Assembly: GCF_047948215.1 (NCBI RefSeq)
Contig: NC_134456.1
Span: 202,628,034 to 202,692,033 of the forward strand
Source: Lycorma delicatula
Taxonomy: Eukaryota; Arthropoda; Insecta; Hemiptera; Fulgoridae
Direction: 5' to 3'
Length of the DNA: 64,000 nt
Shown: one piece after another, positions 10,866 to 25,009 of the stretch
Layout: each line of letters starts with the position of its first letter
Position numbering within the stretch: the first letter of the stretch is position 1
The notes under the pieces: model-generated
What the model was told of the DNA's origin: nothing
The model's database searches: none
The model's input: the letters and a program-made list of their open reading frames with translations, nothing else
Position numbers and translations under genes: made by a program

Positions 10866-10875
10866 GAAATATATG

Positions 10876-10929
<54 letters not shown>
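10866..10929. repeat. (TA)n microsatellite
   Basis: Uninterrupted alternating TA over about 60 bases at the end of the dispersed repeat. Confidence 0.95.
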
Positions 10930-10933
<4 letters not shown>

Positions 10934-11756
10934 TTTGAACTGACGGTGGTTTTGTGGTATGGGGGGATGTGAAATTGCGAAGATATGTCGAAATTTTCAG
11001 GTAGTCGAATGACTACTATTATTAATTTTCAGTTACCCATTATAGTAAGTAGCTTTCTTATGAAATCTACCTAAGAGAAAGAACATAAAATATATCTTAA
11101 AGTATTAATAATATGAGGCAAAAAATCTCTTTTTTCTTTTTTATTAAAACTTTAAACTTGTAATATTGTAAACAAAAAAATAAATAATCGAAACAACAAA
11201 TTTTATATTCAAAATTCTAGAGATAAAATATTGTTTATAAAGCTGACGTTTTACTGCTCCATCAAATCGTTTCAGCGAAGACAACCTACCGGCTATCCAG
11301 TATTTAAATCAATTTTTTTCCCGTTGCTTATTGAAATTAAAGCAAAACTTACAATTAGTCAGCTGTTTTTTAATTTTCATTAATAACAGAGTCAGTTCTA
11401 GGGTTACTTTGTTTTGCTAATAAAACTTACCAGACCTTTTTATTTAAAGATAAGTGAAAGGTATATTTAAATAAGAAGATAAGTCACTTATCTTTAAACC
11501 GAAATGAGCTATACTAAACGGGTATTAAAATAAAATAAAATGACTCATAAATCGTTTACCATAAAGAATAATTTTATTTCTTGTTAACAATCATAGTCAG
11601 TAGTTAAAAACAAACAATAGTTAATATAAGTAGGCTACAAAAAAAAATGTTAAATAAATAATTCATAAATTTGAATACAACTTGAAATAAATAAAGCAAA
11701 TGCAATACCAAAAATATATCAACGAGAAAAATTTTTAAATAATTCATACAGTATTT

Positions 11757-12069
11757 TGCCAGCTCAAGCTGATGCAGTGGTATACACATCGTCGCAAATC
11801 GCTTATTTAACAGCTGATTTTCAGAGTAGATGTTGTGAGGTTCAAATCCTAGTAAAATTTAATTACTTTTATACAAATTTAAATCTAAAGAGTAGTGTGG
11901 TTTACTAGTTTGTGGTTCAATTAACCACACATTTTAGGAATGTTCGGCCTGAGTCTACTCAAGACTACATCTCATTTACATATTATCCTCATCTCATTTG
12001 GTCTGGGGGGACTTGTTTATTGTTCACTAGTTGAACAGATTGCAACGTACACATTTTAAATAAATAAAA
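11757..12069 (+). mobile_element. tRNA-derived SINE (family A), degenerate copy
   Basis: An A-box-like GCTGATGCAGTGG, CAGCTGATTTTC, a B-box-like GGTTCAAATCCTAGT and the family phrase CAATTAACCACACAT occur in the same order as in the other family A copies. The 3' part (CTAGTTGAACAGATTGC) is shared with the copy at 53.1 kb, so the two are one subfamily. It is heavily mutated, and no clear target-site duplication was found. Confidence 0.75.
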
Positions 12070-15000
12070 ATATTATATTTTACTAATGTCTGGGAGTACG
12101 TTGTAATAAAGTTTTATTTAATTTTTTTTTTAATTAGTGGTAAAATTTTTACTTATCCAATATAATTTAAAAGTAAATAATTAATAACTAAATATCAGTA
12201 CTTATTTTTATTAATTTCATTTTATCCTATAATGATGATGATCGTTTAACAATTGAAATCCACACGAAGTTTTTTTTAGAGTATACCTTTGAAGCATGAA
12301 ATTAATGGATATTTTACTTTTTATTTTTATCGTTAAAAAATAGTCATTCATCCTTTTTTTATGTTCAAAATTTACAAAAAAGTCTGAATGTTATAAAAGA
12401 GTATATCCCTGATTTTTTTTCGGCTTTAAAAGGTATCAAAAAAATAGAAATTTTCAAAATTGATTTTAAATGCTATATTTTAATTTTTTTTATACGATTT
12501 CACGTTAGATTGAAGGCAAAAAAGGTACATATATACACAAATCTTTTCTCAGTAAAATGTCTGGATATTGTTGGCAGTAGTACACAAAGATCTGAACATA
12601 GATGTAATAAAAACATTTTTATTTTGGAAAAAACTTATTTTATTTGTTAGATGTATGATATTGAATAATTTCCTTGCAGGCAACTTTTTTATCGTTGCAT
12701 TGGTTGATACGATAACGATGAGCTCCGTTTGCACTGCACTGCAGTAATATGTTGGAGTTATTCCTTTGCCGTAGTGAAATATTTATCTGACTTAGTTAAG
12801 CCTATATTTAAAAGTTTTAACCAAAAGATTTTTATGTCCAATAAATTTATTAAAGAGCTGTTAAATCTGTTAACATCTACTATTGCTGCAGCTAATCCTG
12901 CATTCTGCCACAAATATGTAATTCATTTCTTTAGAATGTTGATAAGAGTTTTTTTAATATTGGTGAAGACATAATAAAATAGATAAATTCTCTTAATACT
13001 TGATTTTATTCAATTTTCTTATATGTATAGATTAAAATATTTTACATATTTATAGCAAATAGGAAATTTTGGCTGAAGGATAAAATAAAATACAACAATA
13101 ATATTATAAAAATCTTCCCTCTTCATATATTTATTTTTTCTCATTTCGTCTATATATAAATTTTTTTGGGAATTAATAACACTCCATAGAACACATCATT
13201 TTAACTTTTTTTCATAAATATACTTTAACATATACAATTTTCAATCATTAAAAAAACTTTTAATTATTCATTTTTTATAAAAAAAAATCAAACAAATAAT
13301 AAATTATATAAAATAATAAAAATATACATACTTAATATATCGTTTTACAAAATGATGTAGGCCTACAAATTTAAAAAATAATAAATAAATTATTTCTAAT
13401 ATTTTATTGCTATAAAAAAATAAGTTAATCTTATGATTACAATCATATGTAACATCATAAAAATATACCATATTAATGCATCATTTTCAGTACAATAGAA
13501 TTTTCCTCATACTTTTTCATTTATGCTACACACTTATGTTTATAGATGAAGCAGATAAATAACAATAAGATAAAAACAAAAAGTCTAAAGATATTTATAT
13601 ATTTTAGGCCTATATGGGTAATAAAATGTTTCGCTGATGTAAGTCTCAATGACAATCGCGTTTTTTTGGATATTAAAGATTACGCTTTATAAAAGTCATC
13701 CATATATTATATATATATTTTTTTTTTAATTGTATAAATTTTTTTATTATTTAAGAAATTATGAAGTTAAATCAAGTAACGATTTAGGTTAATTTTCGTA
13801 TCTTTTACTGATCGATGAATATATTAATAATTAGAGAAAAGCAGAATTACACTAACAATAATAAAAGCAACGATTGTAAGAATTTCATATCAAAAATTAG
13901 TCCATGGTGTAGTTTTCTTCGTGAACCAATATTATGTTTATATGGTTTTGTACGTTAATATCATTCAAACAAAATCCTACAGAATAGTTATGATAATTAT
14001 AATCTTTTAAGTTGTTATTTTTTTCGAAATATAAATGTAATGTAAAACATGTAACTGAATGAATCAATAAATAAAAACATTGAGATTTTAAATGACTTCT
14101 GTATCTCATTATCTTTATATTACTGACCTACGGCATTTTAATAATCCCTTCATAAAGGTTTTTTTATGTTATTCCAATTTATTTACAGTTTTGGACTTGA
14201 AACTATAGTATTTATATGATTTTATTTCAAAACTTAAAATAATTCGCTTATTTCAAGGCAACTATAAATGTTATTTAAAAAATACTGTAAAATTTATAGA
14301 TTATAAGAGATAGAACTTTAGATTACTCACGATATTTTAGGATTTAGGTATTTATTATTAATATTGTTTTAATATTACATAATTATTAACATTATGATTC
14401 ATTTATTTACTTCCTCACGTAAAGAATGATTGCATTTACCTAGTTTGATGTTCACTTTAAAAAAAAAAAAGAAAAAATAGAGAAGTAAATAATTATATAT
14501 ACATATATTTTTATTTTAGTGGAAAATTAATTACTTTTAATTAAATGGAATTGTATACTTTCTTTATTTTATACATAGAAGAAGCGTACATATAAATAAT
14601 AAAGCCTACTTACTTTTCTACGTGCGATATTAATTGGTATCGAAGTAGCATATTATATTAATATTACTACTATTAGTATTATTATGGCAAATTGAGTTCG
14701 TTAACAAATAATCAACTATCGATTATTTAACACGTTACACACATTTAGCACGACAAGCGTAAACCTATCCACACTCATACTAACCGATCATAAATCCAAG
14801 CATACTTTGTTACTAATACTGATAATTATTTACAAATCATAAAATTATTTATATATTTTTACAATAAGACTCATTTTTTACTTACAGTTACTGTAATTAA
14901 TTAAAAAATTAACATTATCTGCAGTCAATTATTTACATTGTTTCTTTATCTTATACAAATTAATTAAATATAATACAAAATAAATAACATGGACAACAGT

Positions 15001-16030
15001 CGGAAGTTAAGAATATCATTGTAAAACTTTCTCAAAAAATATGTTTACTACAACGTCGTAGTCTATTTAAATATAAAATAATTTGAGAAATTTATTGTCT
15101 AAAGAATATTAAATTATTGGCATCTTTATTAGGAACTAGAATATAGTTATAAATAATTATTAAATTACTTACTAAAATCTATATTTTTACATGATATTAT
15201 AAAAGCTGTCTTATTACAGCCAGAGAAAATTAAACAAAGCACAGCGTGATAGGTGTATTTTATCGTAAATATATCTATATAAAATAATAATCGTAAAATT
15301 AAATATATGCAGGCAAATTTTTAATTGTTAATATAATCTCAAAATTTGTTCAAAAGTTAGGAAAAATACATCGATTAAAAATACAAATAAAGTTACATAA
15401 ATGTTAAATTAGTGTAAAATAAAACATTTTACATTTCCATAATCCTAAGAAACGATTAATAATAATAAAAAACAATGTTATGTACACAGATGTGTGTTGT
15501 ATGTATGTTTGAGTGTGTGTGAGGGAGATTGAGCAGGGAAAGTTATCAAAGAACCCTTGCTTAAAAATAAAAAAGCTATCACATGTTCACTCTTTCAATA
15601 AAAATATTGCAGCAAAACTTATATATATATTTTAAAATTTCAATATTCTAAAACATTCTTCAAAAAGTATAAATAATTTGACAAAAATTAAGTTTAAACA
15701 GAGACATAATTATTAAGAACTGAAAAAGGAAAAACTTATATAACTGAAACGTGTATACCAGATTTTTTTTTCTAATTAATGTCTTATCACATAAATAACA
15801 AAACCGTTTTTAGTTGTTCTTAGATCTTAATAGGTATTTCACTTTTATAAAGGATTTACGATAAAATTTACAAAAAACAAATCATTAGTTTGCAATAAAA
15901 ATAATCAGAATAAAAATCTGAATTTTTCATATAATTCAGTAGGATAAATTATTTGTGATATGTTTTTTAATGATGCAGTATCTATTAGTTCTAATCTTTT
16001 AGTAGTATATTGGTGTAATCATAAAATTAC
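12070..16030. other. 3' flank of Wnt1, AT-rich, no gene recognised
   Basis: Short open frames here are what AT-rich DNA produces by chance. I see no exon, no transposon domain and no structured RNA. Some of the part nearest 16.5 kb must be Wnt1 3' untranslated sequence; AATAAA on the minus strand occurs several times (for example about 16,032-16,037 and 16,060-16,065), so the polyadenylation site cannot be chosen. Confidence 0.6.
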
Positions 16031-16516
16031 ATTTATTCAATACAACATTTAGTCTTAATTTTATTTGGAAAACGCATAAAATAATTCAGTAATAATTCAC
16101 TAAAACAACTTTTCATATTCACTATTTAGACTTCGATCTAAATTGAATTAAAACGTAATTTAAGAATAACTCTGAAATTTTCAGCTAAATCAATAGTATT
16201 TTTATATACAAGTAAAAAAATAAACATATATTAACTTCTGTATATCAATTACATTAAAATCATAACTTTGAAAAAATCAAAGTTAATATCTGTTAATAAA
16301 ATTAAAAAATTTAATGGTTATCATCGAATACTTGTACAAAATAGTATAAGATATTTTTCTAACTATATGAAATAAATTTCATTTTATAGAGTTCATGCGT
16401 AACAATAAAGATAAAATTTTTATCTGGGAAAGTTTTACAACATTTTATGCTATATCTAAAAAAATAAATAATTTTTTTTAAATTTACAAATAAATTAAAA
16501 TAGGTAACAGTTCGAT

Positions 16517-17017
16517 TCACAAACACGTGTGTATAGTCTTTCTGCTTCGACACATTTTGCAAATGACTTCGCAACACCAATGGAAGGTACAATGACATCT
16601 TTCTGTAACGACCACTTCTTGCGTCCTGTAACCGCGACCACAGCACATCAGATCACATCCGTCCACACCGATAGATGTATCGTTGCACTGTCGACCGTGT
16701 GTACCTTGTATACCGAGTTTTGGATTTCTCTCGCAGAAGCCGGGCGATGGTTCTAAATAGACAAGATCTTTCTGTCCTGGAGGCTTATGATCTGGATTAT
16801 ACGGTTTTAATTGGAAATTATATCGATTCTTTTTACCACCACCACCTCGAAGACTGCCGGTATTCCCTATCATAACTCTTGACGCACCATCGAATCGATC
16901 TTTTAGATTATCACCGACAACTCGAAAATTAGGTAGTCTCATCCAACATGTTTTCACGGTACAAGATCCTGACATCCCGTGACATTTGCATTCTTGACGC
17001 ATTTCTGCTTGGACATG
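16517..17017 (-). CDS. Wnt1: Wnt1 (wingless), terminal coding exon
   Basis: Wnt1 is a secreted, lipid-modified ligand for Frizzled/LRP receptors in segmentation and appendage patterning. The exon encodes 166 residues and a TGA at 16517-16519. It opens with [20 protein letters not shown], including the Ser in the CHGMSGSC motif that is palmitoleoylated in Wnts. It continues through [44 protein letters not shown] and the Cys-rich end [10 protein letters not shown]...CTFHWCCEV...HTCL. An acceptor (ttttcAG) precedes 17017 and joins in phase 0 to the donor at 39851. The long insertion of fly Wingless is absent; a short Gly-rich [12 protein letters not shown] stands there. All expected cysteines that I could check are present and there is no frame damage, so the exon looks functional. 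Confidence 0.97.
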   Translation of the reverse strand, partial: HVQAEMRQECKCHGMSGSCTVKTCWMRLPNFRVVGDNLKDRFDGASRVMIGNTGSLRGGGGKKNRYNFQLKPYNPDHKPPGQKDLVYLEPSPGFCERNPKLGIQGTHGRQCNDTSIGVDGCDLMCCGRGYRTQEVVVTERCHCTFHWCCEVICKMCRSRKTIHTCL

Positions 17018-18183
17018 CTGAAAACACAAAAAAATTAGAAACGATTAGAAAAATTAAACGGTCAAAGTACATTAATTATTTTTGCAATTAATAACATTTT
17101 ATTTCTGAAAATATCAATCGAATCAATTTAAAATAAAATTTTATTTCTGAACTTATAATGGTAATTATAAACAATCCCTAATTATGTTACCTCCGATTTT
17201 GTTAAAATTTGAAATGTACAAATTTAGAACTTAAGTTATTCGTTAAAATTGAAATTATTATTCGGAAACGCCTTTTACCAGAGTTACGTTCTTCGTAAGT
17301 TATCACTTACGTTATAAGTTATCACAATATCCTCACTAAAAATTTTGTAATTTAACTTCTACAAATGTAATACATTATTTTCGAGCTAATTAATTTGGTT
17401 ATGTTTGTTAATTAAGTGAAGAATAAGATTATATTCACTTAAGACTAAATTAATTTAGGTTAAGCTTAAAGTACAAGTTATGTTGTTAAATTAGCTCAAG
17501 AGGAATAGAAATTATTTGCGGAATAAATAACTTGATTTAAGTAAAATTTAATTGAGTTTACGTAGGTTAAGGTTAGGTAACTAACGATTCCGTGTACTGA
17601 ACTTCGTACGATACCTAACTCTCGCTAATTTCGTCTAATTAACCTTAAATATTAAATTGGCCGATTGTTAGATGAATTCATAATTATATACAATAACCAA
17701 TTACTTAGTCCGATAAAAATTTATTTTACGCTATCATACAGTACTCAATTACAAAATTTTTGGTACGTTACTGTATAACTTACGAGGGGCGTAACTCCGA
17801 TAAAAGGCGTTTCCAACGAATAATTTCAATTGTAACTAATAGCTTAGATCCTAAATAAGGTATATTCCAAATTTAATCAAAATCGGAGGAGTGTCCCTAA
17901 TTGCATATAATTAACCTTATAATTATTATTTAAGAATATAAATAATTATTTTTAATCGGTTGCATGATTTTTGCATTGGTAGTATGGTACAAACTGGGAA
18001 ACACAGGTCTGTGCCATCTAATTACCACCTCCACTCAATAATATCCATTAAAGTTTTTAAAGAATTTTTTTCTTATTAGCTTATCGATTCTAACCTAATT
18101 ATAGTCCACAGTTGCATGAAATAAATAACACTTAGACAAAAGTACACTAGTATATTCACTTCCAAAATATCTGTGATAATATA

Positions 18184-19408
18184 CAAGGTTTGGCAATTCA
18201 ATAACGAAACTAATGCTGCTACAGAAGAATTGCGCATGCGCCAAATCCGTACGACCGACAGTTGTGTAGCGTAAAGCCTTCTCTTTCGATTATTGCCACT
18301 CCAGTTTCTGTAGACATATTATTCTGGCCGTGGCCTTCATTTAGATAACATCTGTTTTTTTTTTTTGTCTTCCCGAATGATGAGTTTTATTAAAGAAAAC
18401 AATTGTCGTGAAATTTCACATGAAACTTGGAAAAACCGCTACTGAAGCTTATCCTTTATTAAAAAAATTATATGACAATGAATGTTTATCACATTTGCGG
18501 GTTTTTTGAGTGGTTTAAGCTTTTCCAAGATAGCCGAGAAGACGTTGAAGATGATCAAAATTCAAAGCGATGTGATTTGGTTTTTCGATATTTATGGGTT
18601 TGTATACCTTCACTGGGTTCCTGAAGGTCAAAATATTAATCAACATTACTACCGTGAGGTTCTTGCTCAACTTCATAAAAAAATAAGAAAAAAACGACCC
18701 AACTTGTGGAAGAACAAGTTCATGGTTTCTTCATTAGGATAACGCATCGGCTCACACTGCATTATCTGTCAAGACGTTTCTTTTCTTTTCCTGTTTAGTC
18801 TCCGGTAATTACCTTTCAGATAACAAGAGGATGAATGAGATGATATGAGTATAAATGAAGTGTAGTCTTGTACAGTCTCAGTTCAACCATTCCTGAGGTG
18901 TGTGGTTAATTGAACCCCAACCAAGAAAGAACACCGGCATCCACGATCTATTATTTAAATCCGTGAAAAACAACTGACTTTACTAGGACTTGAACGCTGG
19001 AATTCTCGATTTCTAAATCAGCTGATTTGGGAAGACGCGTTCACCACTAGACCAACCCGGTGGGTTTCAATACGTTTCTAGCCAAGTATAACATCCCAGT
19101 ATTAGAACATCCGCATTATTCACCTGCCGTAGCAACATGTGACTTTTATCTGTTCCCGAAGGTCAAATATGCATTAAAAGGATCAAGATTTCAGACCGTT
19201 GAAGGTGTGAAAGAAAAGCGGCACGCGTCATGAAAGAGCTAACAGAAGAAGATTTCCAGCACTGTTTCGAACAATGGAAAATTTGCATGGAGCGTTGTAG
19301 GGATAGAGGAGGGAGGGAGTATGTTGAATAGGATAATAATTAAATATCTATAAATTTAAAATAAAATATTTTACAGCATTATTCTCGTTATTTAATAGCC
19401 ACACCTCC
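18184..19408 (+). mobile_element. mariner transposon relic with internal deletion and SINE insertion
   Basis: Imperfect inverted terminal repeats of about 33 bp, starting CAAGGTTTGGCAATTCAATA on the left and ending ...TAATAGCCACACCTC on the right, are flanked by TA at 18182-18183 and 19409-19410, the mariner target. Inside lie KFHMKLGKTATEAYPLLKK and the EWFK..QDSREDVEDDQ helix-turn-helix part, then FFDIYG..YLHWVPEGQNIN, a catalytic DNASAHTALSVK and the third aspartate in TCDFYLFPKVK. The C-terminal ELTEEDFQHCFEQWK follows. A deletion joins the DNA-binding part directly to the catalytic part, a stop replaces the residue before DNA-, and a SINE at 18782-19071 splits the D34D interval. The element cannot move itself. 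Confidence 0.92.
18782..19071 (-). mobile_element. tRNA-derived SINE (family A) inside mariner
   Basis: Same structure as copy 1: T-rich tail at left, A/B-box head at right ending in ACCAACCCGGTGGG. The duplicated target is ACGTTTCT (18774-18781 and 19072-19079), extendable to 11 bp with one mismatch. The insertion falls in the mariner transposase frame, between sequence for SVKTFL and its continuation AKYNIPVLEHP. Confidence 0.92.
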
Positions 19409-19485
19409 TACATACGTCGCTGATATACATGTTGAAACATTTGTATCACATCATTTTACGATATCTAGTGAAAATTGATTAGAGT

Positions 19486-19935
19486 AATTACTCGTATTAT
19501 CAATATAATGACTAAATTTTAGATCAAACCAAAAACTGTAAGGATTTAATTTAATTTTTTTTTTTCTTTTGTGAAATATTATGTTGCGTTTCTTATATAG
19601 ACAAGTTATTTTAAAATAGGCAAATTATTTTTAATTAGATACCCGCAAATCAGTTTAAAATTTCATTAACATTCAGAATGATTTAATACAACGCTTTCCT
19701 TCTGGATTCAAATTACTCGTATTATCAATATAATGACTAAATTTTAGATCAAACCAAAAACTGTAAGGATTTAATTTAATTTTTTTTTTTCTTTTGTGAA
19801 ATATTATGTTGCGTTTCTTATATAGACAAGTTATTTTAAAATAGGCAAATTATTTTAAAGTAGATACCCGCAAATCAGTTTAAAATTTCATTAACATTCA
19901 GAATGATTTAATACAACGCTTTCCTTCTGGATTCA
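19486..19935. repeat. 225-bp tandem duplication
   Basis: Bases 19486-19710 are repeated almost exactly at 19711-19935; the clearest difference is TTTTTAATTAGA against TTTTAAAGTAGA. No coding content. The near identity points to a recent duplication or an assembly duplication. Confidence 0.95.
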
Positions 19936-20203
19936 ATAAATAATTTCTTTTTTTTATGCCTAATTAAAATAAATTTCTGTTGATCATAATAAAAAAAAAA
20001 AACAATCGATATTCCAGATAAGCCAGTAATAGTATCCAAGAATAGTGGATACTACTTTTATTCCAGTTATCGCAACATTACTCAATTTCACTTCATCCTT
20101 CTTCAATCATTACAAATGTATTATTGTACGTACTTAATCCATTTATTAATATTTCTAAACAGTTATTTTCGAATTATGGATTTTTAGAAATAACTAGACT
20201 GCA

Positions 20204-20250
20204 CAGACGCGTGTGTGTGTGTGTGTATGTATATATATAAATATATATAC
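20204..20250. repeat. (GT)n/(TA)n microsatellite
   Basis: A GT run followed by TATATA repeats. Similar TA runs occur at about 20,513-20,534, 22,785-22,826 and 23,718-23,764 in the same intron. Confidence 0.85.
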
Positions 20251-22219
20251 ACAGTTCTGTGTGTAAGCCTATTATATAGGCTTAAAGAATATGAATAAAT
20301 AGAATTGTAAAAGATGCTGCTGTTAATACAGAAAATATCCTGTAGGCCACAACAATTTACAATAACGTTGTCAGAAACTAGAAAATCATTTTAGTTCCGG
20401 ATATCATTGCATTAGAACCCTGCTGGATATTTCATTTCTACCTTTTATACTATGTACCCCTAAATCGTTGAAAGTAACCAATGGTTTCTTTTGTGTAAAT
20501 AGAGTATCAGAATAATATATATATATATATATATCACTTGGACATTTAACAAAGTTTATTCAAACCAAATTATCTACCCATAAAAATACTTAATTAATAT
20601 GCGTTATTGTTTTTTTTTTTTTTATTATTACCATATATAGTGTTATAAATATTCTAATCTTTAAAAGAACAGAACGATGGTATTCTTTGAAGTACAATAA
20701 TTTCTACCTTTCGGAAATTCTGATTCAGAAAATTTTCTATTTTAAATAGGAAAATAAGGAAAAACATTATTAGTATATTTTTCGTTGGTTTGAAACGTAA
20801 TAACCTGTCTTGCAGTAACTGTAAAGAATGTAGGTAATTTTTTTATTTTTACCGCTCTTCCTTACATACACAAATCGTTTCATTGCTTACATTTGTGTTC
20901 ACAAAGCCTCAGGAAAAATAAATAAGTACATCCTTTTAATTGATTGCTTTCCAAAATCATACAAAAAACCACACCTGTATAAGAGACGCAAAAATTAAAA
21001 TTAAAAAATATAACCTATTAATTATCTGAACTAATTTTTTCCATTATGTTTGACAAATTAGGTTAACTATTTTATGTTTTTTTGAACTTTTCAAAATGAT
21101 CGAGTATTTTTCAAGTAGTATCTTTTTCATACAGGAATGATTTTAAAAACTAGAAAATAGCTTCTTCTTTTCAATAGATAGAATAGTAAAAAGTGTACAG
21201 CAATAAAATTGACCTTTTATTGAGAGTAATTGAGAAAAAAATATTTTAGAAAAACTACTAAGAAATTGTAACAATCACTTAATAACAAGATTATTGTTGG
21301 TTCTCTGCTTATAAGACACACCAAATATTCAACTTCTCATTAAAATATTATAAATCATCCAGCACTGGCGTGAAGTACTTAAGTTCATTTTTTCTGGTAA
21401 AACTTCCGCAACATTACAATGGCATTTATAATCTTATATATTAAGAATATTGAGCTGAAAACATATTTCCAGTCCGTTTAGGCATTCTACTGGACAGTTC
21501 AGGCTGATTTCTTTTTATTGTGCAATGAATGACCCACGGGTATGTCATGAAGCGTCATCGGACCCCAAACTTGAGTCTTCTTTCAGAATTTATAAAAAAT
21601 TATCATTCATTCCTTAATTCCGGAAATTTCCGAAGTTGTTACTCACAAGAATATCACTATGAAGGTCCGTTGTTGTTAGATAACATATCTAAGAGCCATT
21701 TCAAGAAGAATAAAAAAAAAATCAGCCCGATATCCATTCAGTAGAATGTCTAGACAGAGTGGAAATAGGTTTGTTTTCGAGCATGCATTTTACGTGTAGT
21801 AGGAAAGGAAAGAGAAAAACTAGGTTTTAATCGATTTTTTTAAATATATAACATTTTGTAATAATAACCGTAGCACGGGGCCACTAGTTATTACTATATG
21901 CATTTACAAAATTGACGTATGAAGAATTTTCTTAATTTTTAAAACCAAATCTGACTCAGTATTTTACAAATAACCAATAAATAGAAAAACAGTTGTTGCT
22001 CTAAAAACGCCCAAACTAGGCGATATCAATGAAAACAGCTTAGCTTTGAAATACTTAATTCAAGATAATTTTTACATTGAATAAAATTTAAGATCTAAAT
22101 ACTGCCATCTATATATTGACAAGACGATTAATTTTTTTTTTTACAAAAGATCGAATGAAATAATAAAATATCAATTCATGATAGAAAATAGATTGTATGA
22201 TAAAAAATTCTGTATGTAC

Positions 22220-22520
22220 GTTAAGGTTAAAAGCTAATATCTGACTTAAATCTGATCACCCGTACCGTGCTGGATTATCGACATTGTACCGTTTGCAAAT
22301 CCGGTTAAACGGGACTGCAAACACATGTTCGCCAACAATACTGTCGCTTGTTCAGCTGGAGGAGAAAGCGATCAGATTGTTCTGCCAATCATGATCATGC
22401 TTTGATATTTAAACCAACAGCAATAATACAATGGTCTACCTCTCTCTTCATGTCTAATTGTTTAAAACAGATCCGGATGAGAGCAGATGGGAGGGGTTAG
22501 GATTTTTATCGATTCGATTA
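22220..22520. promoter_or_regulatory. Candidate conserved non-coding/enhancer segment in Wnt1 intron
   Basis: A sharply bounded stretch of balanced base composition and high complexity stands out from the AT-rich surroundings, with no open frame and no repeat hallmarks I recognise. It contains paired ATCGAT/CGATTCGATT words and TGATCATG palindromes. Inside a large Wnt1 intron the natural guess is an enhancer, but a diverged repeat is equally possible. Confidence 0.25.
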
Positions 22521-25009
22521 CCTGAATCGACAATTTATCATCAGCCAATAACAGCATTATACGCTCTTATTGACATCAAGTTATTAACAGAATAACTCTG
22601 ACACACAAATTTTAATTTTATTATAATACATAAACTCATTCATTTTAGAATTCAAAGAGATTGCGTCAAAAATATTCCAAACACAATAAACTAAGTCCAT
22701 TTGTAATATTGTATGTCTAATTCAGCGAAACAAATGCACGCTCAATAAATCTTTTTCTTTAAACAACATGATTAAAATATATTCATATATATATACAATA
22801 TATATACATATATATATATATACAACGTTTTCAAATCCAGTTCTTTTGAAAATTCCCTTACCAAATATTTTTTTAAATTATTGATTGATGTAAAAATATA
22901 TCCTCTAAGCTAATGAACAAAAAAAATTATTTTCACGGCCTGTTCATCTTGATTCAAATTTGATTTAGAATTTTATCCTACAGTATCTTATTTGTTAAAA
23001 AATCACCACTAACAACCACATTTAATCCGCTTTATACCTGGCATAAACGAGCTTGGTAAGAGTTTTGTATGTAGGCTGTATAAAAGCTTTTGTAGGCTTT
23101 TCTTTCCTCTTGGACTGGTTTTAGCAGTCTACTCAATTTTATTTTTTATTGTATTTTTTAAAGTATTTTTTTATTTTAAGAATAATAATAATAAATTTTT
23201 TCGTATTCTATTGTTTTGTAAATACTTTTACATTCACTTTATTACTATTATTTATCTATTTTTTGCTTTTAATAATCAGTATTTTACAATCAAAAACGTC
23301 AATTTATTTCTTGATTTTATTTCTTTATGACGACGTTCTTGAGTGACAATTTATTTATTTAAATTTTTTGTACTATATGTATTTGTGTTTATGTTGCCCT
23401 GAAATTTTATCAAAAGTGTCAGTCATTCATTTAAAATGTTAAAAACCTCAAAAGATCTTGAATCACCTTTTTTATGATAATAATTATTTACAACAATGAC
23501 AACACTAGTTAGAGACACAATTAACAATTTAAATGTGTTTTATTAGTAAAAATTACTTCTTATTGAAAAAAACTTGATTCAGTTCATTATTAAAAAAGTA
23601 GATTTAACAGAATTTATTACAAGAAAAAATTTTAATTATTATAGGAAATTTCATTGTAAGAAATTTTGAAAATTTATCGAGTAATTCAATGAGGAAAATT
23701 GAAAATTATTTTTATTATTTATATATAATATAATATATATATATATTATATAATATATATATAAACCTACAACAAGGTTAAACTATAATATCAATAAAAA
23801 AATCACCATGCCAATTTTTTGATTTTTTAGTTAAAAAAAATTTTTTTTTAAATCATAAAACTTTATCAAATTATTTTTCGATCGTATCTATTGGCATCTA
23901 TTTGAGTGATAACATGGGATTGACTGGACTGAAGATCTTCAAATTTGGCACGGTGAGTTCAAAGTATTAGGCAGCGATGACGCTATTAAAATCTAGAGTC
24001 GATGTTTCAAAAGAATGGTGAAATAGAGAGAGAGATCAAGTTAGAGGGAGAGATATGTAGGATCATTTGCAGGGATTATTTAGCAAGTTTGTTGCCGGGA
24101 TTTTTTTATGTTATTAGCTTAACCTTTTAGGTTTTACTTGTAACCTGTAATCTCCAAACAGCTTTTGAAATCGTAACTTATCGTTCCCTGTAGTAATAAT
24201 TTGATACTGAAGCTGTAAAAAAAAAAGTTTTCTATGTTTAGAACCACTCGTAACGATATTGTAACAAAAAATCCCATTATTAAAAAAAAATTAGTAGGCA
24301 ATGCGTAATAAAATTTGAAATTTAAATTTAACAAGTGAGAGTTTTTTTTATTTATATTTGCATTAACGAAATGTAGAAATACAATGTTCATATCCCTATT
24401 TGTGAATACCTGTCTGGAATATAAACTTTTTTTTAAGTGTATCCTACATTGTGTAGAAAACACTGAATAAATGTTATTCTGGAATGTTATTACATTACGA
24501 TGTATTATTCTAGTCTCGTGGAACAAAGAATACACGATGTAGATCTTTGTAAAAGTGATTTCGTTGATAGCCTTGTGAATAAAAAAAAAAAAGTTGTCCT
24601 TACCGCTGCCTAGCTGCCTATTACAAGTGTGAACATAAAATAGTAGATTAATTCAAAAAGATGTGTTCAGTCTACTTCACGTATATTTGTTGTAATTTAA
24701 ACTCGGTATTTGTATGATAAATTAAATATTCAACAAAAATATTGTCCAGATTTGGTCTCTAGTGTAAGCCTTCGATTTCTTTTAACCTTCATGTTAAATT
24801 AACCGTAACTAATAACAAATTAATAAATATCAATTACATAAAGAAGTGGTATTTAAATCATCTAACCGCCCGATGTCTGATCCTACTTTGAATAATACTA
24901 GATTAATATCATTATATTTAAAATTAAGAATTGTGTTTTTACATTTATACACACACACTACAAATACAAGTATTCACTCGTATACCGTCTAGCTAGTGGG
25001 GATCCTTCA

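Noticed and set aside
10749..10943. Plus-strand ORF ending in repeated Tyr-Ile
   Set aside because: The second half is translated TA microsatellite and the first half is dispersed repeat.
16529..16875. Plus-strand ORFs over the terminal Wnt1 exon
   Set aside because: They are the antisense shadow of the conserved Wnt1 frame.
24134..24535. 133-codon minus-strand ORF
   Set aside because: Longest chance-type ORF in the intron, rich in Phe, Asn, Ile and Leu as AT-rich DNA gives; no domain, no neighbours in the same direction, no splice context. Left out as a gene.
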